From Chloroflexota bacterium (lineage in GTDB: Bacteria; Chloroflexota; Anaerolineae; Aggregatilineales; Phototrophicaceae): 64,000 nucleotides of DNA. This document shows, one piece after another, positions 25,542 through 33,500 of the stretch. A program made the translations under genes and the position numbers. Location of the stretch: the NCBI GenBank assembly GCA_020161935.1, contig JAIUNI010000002.1:682001-746000 (forward strand), written 5' to 3'. Each line of letters opens with the position of its first letter. Position 1 is the first letter of the stretch. A model generated the notes under the pieces. That model was not told the DNA's origin. It was given only the letters and a program-made list of their open reading frames with translations, and searched no databases.

Positions 25542-26150
25542 ATGATGGATCAAACGGTTACGCGGACGTGGGATGTGCTGCTGATCGGCGGGGCATCCGG
25601 GACTGGCAAGACGAGCATCAGCTACCGGATCGCGAAACACTTTGGCCTGAACTTGATCGAGGTGGATGACTTCCAAGTGTTATTACGCCGGATGACGACC
25701 CCGGCCCAACAGCCAATTTTGCACCACTGGGACACGCACCCCGATCCGTTTTCGATGTCGGCAGAGGAGATGACAGCAAATTTGATCGCTACGGGCGGGG
25801 TGATGCACTCCGGCTTGGAGGCGGTGATCGCCAACCATCTCGAAGAAAATATTCCGGTGGTGATGGAAGGTGACTTTATCCTGCCCGCGCTGGCGGTACA
25901 GCCAACCTTCGGCGAAGAAGCGAACAACGGGCGGGTGAAGGGGATTTTCCTGATCGAGTCGGATGAGCGCCAGTTGGTGGCGAATTATCTGGCGCGTGAA
26001 CCGGAGTACGGCGAGCAAACAAAGCGGGCGCGATCAAGCTGGTTGTTCGGGCAGTGGCTGACGGCGGAATGTGCGCGGCTGGGTGTGCCGACGCTGGAAG
26101 CGCGTCCGTGGGCGGATGGGGTGGAGCGGGTGATTGGGGCGATTCGGTAG
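25542..26150 (+). CDS. P-loop kinase, 2-phosphoglycerate-kinase-like (202 aa)
   Basis: Walker A GGASGTGKTSISYRIAKHFG opens the protein after the strand DVLLI. A nucleotide-kinase-like pattern follows: EVDDFQVLLRRM, a lid region, VVMEGDFILPAL and IFLIESDERQLVANYL. It resembles 2-phosphoglycerate kinase and related small kinases; the substrate is not certain. The ATG at 25542 is favoured over one 11 codons upstream, but both are open. Monocistronic. Confidence 0.75.
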   Translation: MMDQTVTRTWDVLLIGGASGTGKTSISYRIAKHFGLNLIEVDDFQVLLRRMTTPAQQPILHHWDTHPDPFSMSAEEMTANLIATGGVMHSGLEAVIANHLEENIPVVMEGDFILPALAVQPTFGEEANNGRVKGIFLIESDERQLVANYLAREPEYGEQTKRARSSWLFGQWLTAECARLGVPTLEARPWADGVERVIGAIR

Positions 26151-26316
26151 GAAAATACCACGCACAATTAGAACTGATTAGATTGCTACATAGCCATAAA
26201 AACGATACGAGATACTCAATTTTCTATTCCATGTAGTAAGGATTCTTGTTTTAATTCCAATTTGGGATTATTATTTATGCTGCTGTAAAGACATACAATG
26301 GTTTGGAAAAACACTT

Positions 26317-27411
26317 GTGAAAAATGATATAACTAAGAAAAAAATTTCTGAGGGTGGACTTACTAAAAACGAGGCTACTAGCACTGTGGGCCGCAGCAAG
26401 GCCATTACACTTGATTATATACCTGAAAAAGATATTTGGACTGATTACTCTATCTCTCTTCATTATGGCGATAGTCTAAATTTCTATCACACTTGGGATA
26501 GGCCTACCGTTATTGTTTCAGATGGCGCATACGGGGTACTTGGATTTGAAGGAGATACTTCTGATCACATTCATCTGCCTCAATGGTATGAACCGCATAT
26601 AAAAGCTTGGAGCGAATTTGCACTTCCAAGCACAACATTATGGTTTTGGAATTCAGAAATTGGTTGGGCAACGATACACCCGCTGCTTGAACGATATGGA
26701 TGGCGCTATGTAGGAACGAATGTTTGGGACAAAGGTAAGGGACACATAGCAGGTAACGTTAATACAGGACGAATTCGGCAATTTCCCATCGTAACAGAAC
26801 TATGCGTTCATTATGTGTTTGAGCCTCGTATTAACGGGCTGTTGCTAAAAGAATGGCTCTTAGCCGAATGGAAACGTACAGGCTTACCGCTACGCGAAGC
26901 AAATACTGCATGCGGGGTTGCAGATGCCGCAGTACGGAAGTATCTTGACCAAGGACATCTATGGTATTTTCCACCACCCGAAAAGTTCGAAATGCTAGCA
27001 ACTTATGCAAATGAGCACGGTAATCCGGCAGGACGACCTTACTTTTCTCTAACTGGCCAATCACCAGCATCCAGCGAACAGTGGGCAATGATGCGGGCAA
27101 AGTTTAAGTGTCCCCACGGCGTAATAAATGTATGGCAACGGGATGCTCTTAGAAATGGTGAACGCATTAAAGCACCATCCGGTAAAGCGCTCCATCTTAA
27201 CCAAAAACCGTTAGATCTGATGGAACGCATTATTGAGGCCTCAAGTGATATTAGCGATGTAGTTTGGGAACCTTTTGGCGGTCTTTTTTCGGCGAGTCTT
27301 GCTGCAAGTCATTTAGGTCGACGAGCCTACGCAGCAGAAATTGATTCCACTTATTATTATTACGGCTTACAACGCTTCATTTCACCAACTTATCAGCGTC
27401 CGCTTCTATAA
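26317..27411 (+). CDS. type II DNA methyltransferase, beta-class N4C/N6A (364 aa)
   Basis: Motif IV comes first: VIVSDGAYGV (S68-Y72), an unusual variant of (S/D)PPY with Gly-Ala in place of Pro-Pro. A mid-region (about residues 180-260, EWLLAEWKRTGLPLREANTA) has an HTH-like segment probably used for target recognition. LHLNQKPLDLMERIIEASSD is motif X, and WEPFGGLFSASLAASHLG is motif I. This is the beta-class order. GTG start. The coding strand is clearly AT-richer than neighbouring genes. The 3' end overlaps the endonuclease gene tail-to-tail by 35 bp. It should protect the host from that enzyme. Confidence 0.85.
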   Translation: MKNDITKKKISEGGLTKNEATSTVGRSKAITLDYIPEKDIWTDYSISLHYGDSLNFYHTWDRPTVIVSDGAYGVLGFEGDTSDHIHLPQWYEPHIKAWSEFALPSTTLWFWNSEIGWATIHPLLERYGWRYVGTNVWDKGKGHIAGNVNTGRIRQFPIVTELCVHYVFEPRINGLLLKEWLLAEWKRTGLPLREANTACGVADAAVRKYLDQGHLWYFPPPEKFEMLATYANEHGNPAGRPYFSLTGQSPASSEQWAMMRAKFKCPHGVINVWQRDALRNGERIKAPSGKALHLNQKPLDLMERIIEASSDISDVVWEPFGGLFSASLAASHLGRRAYAAEIDSTYYYYGLQRFISPTYQRPLL

Positions 27412-28291
27412 TATTCAGAAATTGACTAAACGCCTGTTGTATTATTTGATCATTTCCACCGGAAATTCGTGACCATTGTCGTACCGTCATTCCTTCTACA
27501 ATTGTGTCTTGGACTCTGCGTTTAAATAGTTCAATATCAGGATGCCCAATGCGGTCGATTTTGGCAAAGTTAGTATCCAGTCGATAGCTATAGCGATTTA
27601 AGAGTTGGCGAAGTAAAGTCTGATATTCAATAGTTGGCTTATATACCCGTCCCTCTGCCCCCCAACTTTCAACTACTTTCTGTGCGTCCAATAATTTTTC
27701 TTGTGTGCCTTGCCACTTGTAACCATTCGTGTTAGTTTGCTGTAAATTGCGAGTTCGACTACGTGTGTCTTCCGGTTCAAGCACCAAATAATCCGGTGGA
27801 TTGTGGTAATGAGTATCGCGCACATAAGCAATTGAACCGCCCTCAATTACTGCCACATCAAGAATACGTGGTCTACCATAAATCACATGTTCAGGAAGCC
27901 ATGCGAGAAGCGCCATATATATGTTTTTATTCACAAAATGATTTTGGCTATCTTTAAAGCGAGCCGTAATTTCTGTAGAAAGCGGAAACCATGCTTTAAC
28001 TTCAAATCCGGGAATAGGGTCTACAGTTCCTTGAAAGATCGCATCAGGAAATCCCGGGTCTTGCCGTATCCATGATCCAAAAGCACCAAATTCCTTATCC
28101 TCATTCAGGATTTCTACTATGTTGAACTCAATCAGATTACCTAAAAGCGGCGATAATTTTGAGATGACTTTTGCAAGATTGACTCCCGCAGCAGGAGAAA
28201 CTGGTTTGGCAACGCTGAGTACATCAAAAATATGACCGGGTAATTTTTCAAGGTGTACGGTTGCTGAGGTGATAATCTGTGGCGTATCCAT
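27377..28291 (-). CDS. type II restriction endonuclease, PD-(D/E)XK (304 aa)
   Basis: The catalytic motif is visible: PD at residues 82-83 (FPDAIFQG) and EVK at 97-99 (GFEVKAWFPLS), the PD...(E)xK spacing of restriction enzymes. The gene converges with the methyltransferase (35-bp overlap) and starts 1 nt after the XRE regulator's stop, giving the C-R order of controller-regulated systems. Recognition sequence unknown. AT-rich and probably horizontally acquired together with its partners. Confidence 0.8.
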   Translation of the reverse strand: MDTPQIITSATVHLEKLPGHIFDVLSVAKPVSPAAGVNLAKVISKLSPLLGNLIEFNIVEILNEDKEFGAFGSWIRQDPGFPDAIFQGTVDPIPGFEVKAWFPLSTEITARFKDSQNHFVNKNIYMALLAWLPEHVIYGRPRILDVAVIEGGSIAYVRDTHYHNPPDYLVLEPEDTRSRTRNLQQTNTNGYKWQGTQEKLLDAQKVVESWGAEGRVYKPTIEYQTLLRQLLNRYSYRLDTNFAKIDRIGHPDIELFKRRVQDTIVEGMTVRQWSRISGGNDQIIQQAFSQFLNIIEADADKLVK

Positions 28292-28292
28292 T

Positions 28293-28553
28293 TCAATCAG
28301 TTAACCTATGTGAATAATATGTTGCAGCGATTACTCGAATGATTTCACATGGATCAATGTTAAGTACATAAGCAAAATCGAGAAATTCAAGCACATCAAT
28401 CCGGCGTTCTCCGCCCTCAATTTTTGCTATAAATGATTGTGGTTTGTTGAGCATTTCAGCAAGGTCGTATTGACTTAGATGAAGTTCTTTGCGCCGGGTA
28501 ATGAGAAGTTTACAAAGTAACTTATATGATGCATTATGAATCGACTTGGTCAT
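28293..28553 (-). CDS. XRE-family controller protein of the R-M system (86 aa)
   Basis: Compact Cro/C1-type HTH: LITRRKELHLSQYDLAEMLN, KPQSFIAKIEGGERRIDVLE, FLDFAYVLNIDPCEIIRV. Size and position directly upstream of the endonuclease fit a C protein that delays restriction after entry into a new host. It could alternatively be a simple repressor. AT-rich. Confidence 0.8.
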   Translation of the reverse strand: MTKSIHNASYKLLCKLLITRRKELHLSQYDLAEMLNKPQSFIAKIEGGERRIDVLEFLDFAYVLNIDPCEIIRVIAATYYSHRLTD

Positions 28554-28555
28554 GG

Positions 28556-28612
28556 GGTATTTAAAAGTATTTGATTAATACCTTATGTATAAACCCAAAT
28601 TAGGATTAATCC
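28556..28612 (-). promoter_or_regulatory. possible operator region of the controller gene
   Basis: Upstream of the XRE gene are a 10-bp palindrome GGATTAATCC (28603-28612) and an inverted pair GGTATT...AATACC (28556-28561, 28577-28582), among AT-rich sequence with TATTAAT-like -10 candidates. Candidate C-boxes only. Confidence 0.3.
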
Positions 28613-28634
28613 CAAAACAGACTTACCTTGTGTA

Positions 28635-28664
28635 TTAGAGAGAAGATTACCTTCTTCTCTCTAA
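28635..28664 (-). terminator. hairpin after the five-gene operon
   Basis: Perfect 11-bp stem TTAGAGAGAAG / CTTCTCTCTAA with an 8-nt loop, 8 nt beyond the stop of 28672-30558 on the minus strand. No long T run follows, so efficiency is uncertain. Confidence 0.55.
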
Positions 28665-28671
28665 ATAATTC

Positions 28672-30558
28672 TTACGGTTCAGGGGGTGGGAGTTCGGCGG
28701 GCGGCATGGGCGTGTCGAGGATTTGGTCAAAGTAAAGGCTGCTGGAACCTTCGCCGCGTCCGGTTTGCTTGCGAACACCGAGCCATGTGAACACTTTGCC
28801 GGCGTTCCAACGGGTGCGCTGGAAGGACTGCGACACCTGCACACCGGCACGCGGCACTTCCTCCTCGTGCAAGAAGTAGGCTTTGGGGTTCAGCTCATCC
28901 CGCCCTTCGCGCAGGAGGACGGTACGGGGGCGCACCTTCTGGTACTGCGGGTTGAGGTCGCCTTCGATGATGCGCGGCATGGCGGCGCGTTGAAGCTGTA
29001 TCTGGCGCGGGTCGGCGGCATCGTCCATCCGCACCGGCACGAACGGTATCCAGTGTTCGGGGACGGTGTTCATGACGCGGTAGGTGATCTTGGCCTTCGG
29101 CACATGCGGCGGCACGGGCAGCGCCCCCACCAGCTTGGTATGGGCGGCGAGCGTTTCGCTGGCGGCGATGGCTCCGGCTTTGGTTTCGCCGTTGGGCAGC
29201 GGAATGGTCTTTTCGATGCCCCAGACCATGTTCGCCATTTCGTCGCGGATCAGCATGATTTCCTCGGTGGGCTTGCCCTCCTGTATTTTGGGGACGGTGG
29301 GCAGCAGCAGGAGGCTGAGGTCAGCCGCTTCGCCGAGGTCGCCGCGCGTGTTGAGCGTGAACATATTCCAGCGCTGCCATGCGTCGTCCTCGCCGCTGCC
29401 CGCCGCGTTCACCCATGTGCGCTCGCCAAAAACGTTGGTGACCATCAAGCCTTTGACGGTAGCGATTGAGCCGACCGGCAGCGTGACCGGAACCATGAAC
29501 CAGTCGTTGGCGTAGATGAGGCCGAACTCCATCACCATCAGCTTGGCGATGTCGGTGGTATCGGGTTTGATGTCGCCGAAGTTGGTGCGGCGGTCTTCAA
29601 ACGACCACCAGCGGGTGTTGGGCATTCCATCAAACGTGACCGGAACGGGGATGAAGGTTTCGGCGGCGCGGTCGGTGGGGGTGGGCGCGTCGGGGTTTTC
29701 CGGCGCTTCCAGCCCTTTGGAGGCGGGGTCGATGCTGAAGTTGAACCAATCGAGGCGACCGCTGTAGTATTCCTCGGCGGCGAGTACTTTTTCGCCGTCG
29801 TTGGTCGGCGCGGAGACGTTGAACTGGTATTCGAGGCGGTCGGGCAGCCATGCGTCGGTTTCAGGGTCGGCAGGTTGGTAGTACAACTGCTCGTACCACT
29901 GCACGAACTTGGTTTCCAGCGGGTCGATACTGCCGTAGACAGCGGCGGGAATGGCAGCGATGCCGTCATAGGAATGACCGCCGGACTTGAGGTGCTGGTA
30001 GAGCTTGCCACCATCCATCCGGCGACCGACAACCGCCGCGAAACTCGCCCAAACTTCGGGGTGGGCAGCACGGTAGACATCATCGACATTGGTGGGGTCA
30101 GGCATGGTGAAGCCGAACGCATCAATGAAGTCCTGCGTGAAGTCGCCCACAGAGCGCACCCGCTTGAGCCAATAGCGCCCCATCAACAGGCGGATGTCGA
30201 GGACGATTTCCTGCTTGCCGGTTTGCAGTGGGATAGGGCGGCGCTCGACTTTGGCTTCCAGCGGTGTGGAAAGGTCGAAACCTTCGGCGGCATGGCTGTC
30301 CGGCTGGTACTTCGTAAGCTGGGTGGTGTGCAGCTGCAATTTAGCGAAGATTGGCGAACCGGCATCATCCCCCTTGAACTCGCCCACCTGCCACTGGCGC
30401 GTGAGCATCCACAGGGCATCGCGCACCTCGGTTTTAAGGGCGCGGGTGAAGTTGGCGGTGCGTGGGCGGCCTTCCAAGCGGTTCCATGTGGTGAAGGACG
30501 GCAGCAGGCGGCGGGCGATGACTTCACTGACATCGCTAACGATAAATTTGTTGCTCAT
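28672..30558 (-). CDS. uncharacterised operon protein E (628 aa)
   Basis: Large soluble protein with no signal peptide, no membrane segment and no family I can name. It opens MSNKFIVSDVSEVIARRLLP and has a conserved-looking DALWMLTRQWQVGEFKGDDA near residue 50, LMGRYWLKRV near 125, RWWSFEDRRTNFGDI near 320, FGERTWVNAAGSGED near 375, and a Pro-rich tail. Trp/Tyr/Arg-rich with many short strands, suggesting a structural rather than enzymatic role. Its ATG overlaps the 1895-aa gene's stop (30555-30558). Last gene of the operon; a hairpin follows. Confidence 0.7.
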   Translation of the reverse strand: MSNKFIVSDVSEVIARRLLPSFTTWNRLEGRPRTANFTRALKTEVRDALWMLTRQWQVGEFKGDDAGSPIFAKLQLHTTQLTKYQPDSHAAEGFDLSTPLEAKVERRPIPLQTGKQEIVLDIRLLMGRYWLKRVRSVGDFTQDFIDAFGFTMPDPTNVDDVYRAAHPEVWASFAAVVGRRMDGGKLYQHLKSGGHSYDGIAAIPAAVYGSIDPLETKFVQWYEQLYYQPADPETDAWLPDRLEYQFNVSAPTNDGEKVLAAEEYYSGRLDWFNFSIDPASKGLEAPENPDAPTPTDRAAETFIPVPVTFDGMPNTRWWSFEDRRTNFGDIKPDTTDIAKLMVMEFGLIYANDWFMVPVTLPVGSIATVKGLMVTNVFGERTWVNAAGSGEDDAWQRWNMFTLNTRGDLGEAADLSLLLLPTVPKIQEGKPTEEIMLIRDEMANMVWGIEKTIPLPNGETKAGAIAASETLAAHTKLVGALPVPPHVPKAKITYRVMNTVPEHWIPFVPVRMDDAADPRQIQLQRAAMPRIIEGDLNPQYQKVRPRTVLLREGRDELNPKAYFLHEEEVPRAGVQVSQSFQRTRWNAGKVFTWLGVRKQTGRGEGSSSLYFDQILDTPMPPAELPPPEP

Positions 30559-33500
30559 TGCACGCTCCTACGGACGAAATCCGTGACGTGGTTATTGACG
30601 GCGAGGTTGCCGGAGATCGAGACTTCGCGCAGCGTCAGCGCCATCAACGTGGCGGGCAGCAGACGGTTGAGCGCGGAAGAATTGGCCTCCAACTGGGCGG
30701 GTTCAACGGCACGCTGCTTGGCGAGGTTGAGCGTTTCGTGCAGCGCGGCGACCAGATCGTCCCACTGCCAGCGACCGATGTGGTCGGGCGGCGTGACCAG
30801 CAGCATGACCTGCGGCGGTTCGGTGCTGGGGCGGTCGTAGTGGAAGGTGAGGCCGGTTGTTTCCTCGGTCAGCGGCAGGATTTCCGTCCACTCATCGAGC
30901 AAAAGGCCGCACTGTGCCGCGTTCTTCGAGAAACCGAGGGGATAGTGGGCAGTGTACAGCAAGCGTTCACTGTCAACCACGAAGGCCGGGTCGCCGGGGT
31001 ATTCGAGCGCCAGCCAGCTATCATTGGCGCGGTAGGGTAACTGTACCGGCACGAGGTCGGGTTCGTCGCCCGTGAAGGCTCCGGCGAGCATGACCACACG
31101 CTCCCAATGGTGCAGCTTCTCGCGGACACGCGCCACACCGTACAGCCAATCATCAACGGGGAAGTCCACGAGACGTTCGTCCATCTGGAACCTGAGCAGT
31201 TCATTGCTACTGCCAGCGGTGTACGCCTTTTCCCACTCGGAACCCTGCGTGGCGAGCAGCGTGAATTCCGGCACGATGCGGAAGTCGTCGCCGAGGAGGG
31301 CGGCAGCGGCCTGTTTGAGCGCCTCAACCATGTCCTTACTGGTGGCAGCGGCGGTGTGAGCATCGAAGGCGGTTTGGGCAGCCGTTAGACGCTTGTCCGC
31401 ATCGGTGGCGAGGCCGGCTGCCACGCGCAGCAGGTCGCCGCAGAAGGTCACAATCTGGTTTTCGACGGCGGCGATGTCCAGCACGGTCGCGTCGAAGGTA
31501 TCGGTAGGCAGCAAGGCGACGACCGCGTTCAGCAGGGCTGTGATGGAGGTGGTGTTGGTGGCGAGCAGCGCGGCGAACTGCCCACGCTTGGCATCGAAGG
31601 CGGCGCGTTTGGCGACAAGGGCGGCTTCAAGGTCAGCCGGGGTATCCGGTCGCGGGTCGGTGAGGGCGGTGGATACCAAAAGCTCGGCCTGCTGCAACAG
31701 GGTAAAGCGTTCATCGTCCTCCGCAAGCGGTGGCAGCGCGGCGTAGGCAGTCATGGCTGCGTCGAAGTCGGCGAGGCGGGTTGTCCAGCGGTCAACCAAC
31801 GCCTGCACCTGCTCGATCAAACTGGCGAAGGTATTGGCCTTCCACGCATAGGTGAAGCCCCAACCGGACTGCGGCAGGGTGAGGCGGCTGGCACGGTCGA
31901 GCAAGGTGTTGAAGCTGTCCATATAGGCATCGACGTTCGCCAGCAGGGTCGCCCGCTGGTTGTCGAGGTCGGCGAAGATGGCTTCCAACGGCGCGGTGAA
32001 GGTGGTGAGGTCGGTATGCAGCGTTTGCAGGGCATCGCGCACAAATTCCAAGCGCGGGCGGTTGGCGCTAATGGTGTCGTCCTGCTTGTCTTTGGCCTCG
32101 GTGGTAATCGCCACATCGGTAGGCAGCAACGGACGCGAGGACAGGATGAGCGAGCGGAGGCTTTGCATCAACGGCGCGAGTTCGAAGAAACTGTACTGCG
32201 GGCGCTGCGGCTCGGCATAGCGAATCTCGATTTTGGCATCCGGTCGCGGGTTGGCGACAGCGACGAGGTGGCGGATGATGCGGTCGTCAAGCTCGGTCAT
32301 TGCCTGCTGGTTTTCCGGCTGGATGAGGTACAACAGGTCAATCGGCTGTAAGGCCAAATCCGCCCACGAAATGGTGAAGGTGGTTTGGGCGGCGGTTACG
32401 GGGTCGGTGATGACCGCCTTGCAGATGACATCGGCAGGGGTGGCGGGCAGCACCGTACTCAACCACTTGTTAATGGCGGGTTCGGCGCTGGCGCGAGGAG
32501 TCATGCTGATGCCAGCCACCGGCGAGGTGTTGAAGTTCAGGCCGGGTTCGAAGTGCAGTCCGACGCGGTGCGTGAGCGTGATGCCGGAACGCGGTGTTTG
32601 GATGACATCGGGAATGGGGGGGAAGTTGCCACGGCTGTAGGCATCCATCGTCGCACCGGCGCGGTCGTAGTTGCCCTGCACCACCTGATGCACGCCTTCG
32701 GCCATCGCCAGATCCGCCAGCGCGTCGTGAATGTCCAGCAGGCGGTTGACCTCGTTGTTGATGACGAGTGCCTGCGCGGGGGTGGCGGGCGGCAATTTGG
32801 GGCGGTTGAAGGGATAGGTTGTGACACCCGTTTGCTTGATGTGGTTGATGAGCGCGAGGCCATCAACCACGTTGCGGGCTTCCTGTGCCTCGATGGGGGC
32901 CACATCGGGGTCAGCCGCGCCCGTAACGGGGTCGATAGGCAGCTTGAGCTTACCTGCCATCAGCGGAAATTCTTTACGCAGTTTGTAGATAAAGGTATCG
33001 ACCTCGGCGAAGCTGTTGTTATCGTGGAGGCCGCGTTCCAACTGGTAGCCGAGCAAGGCACTGAGCGACTGCCCGTTGCGGATACCTTCGATAAACGAGA
33101 GCGCCAACCGCACCCGTTCCGACGACAGGTTGACTGCCATCGACTCGCGTGCCGTCGGGCTGGCGGTGGCGTTGTAGCCGTTGCGGAGGACGGCGGCGGT
33201 GACGGCGTGGTTGAGCGACGGCGCGTGGATGTAACCCTGATTGGTCGGGTCGTGCATGATGGGCGTGCGGTTGCGCGGCGCACCGGCATCATCCAGCGGG
33301 TCAAAGACTTCACGCAGGTCGTTCGGCAGGCGCATGGGTGTAAGGGCTTTATTCTCCGGCTTCACATTTTCCAGCCAGCCATACGCGCCGATGTAAACGC
33401 CGCCGGGGGTTTCGTTCTGCGGGTTATAGTGCCAGCCGCGCATGGCGCTCAACTGATAGCGGACGAAGCCCTGCTGCCACGCATCGAGCCGGTAGGAACA

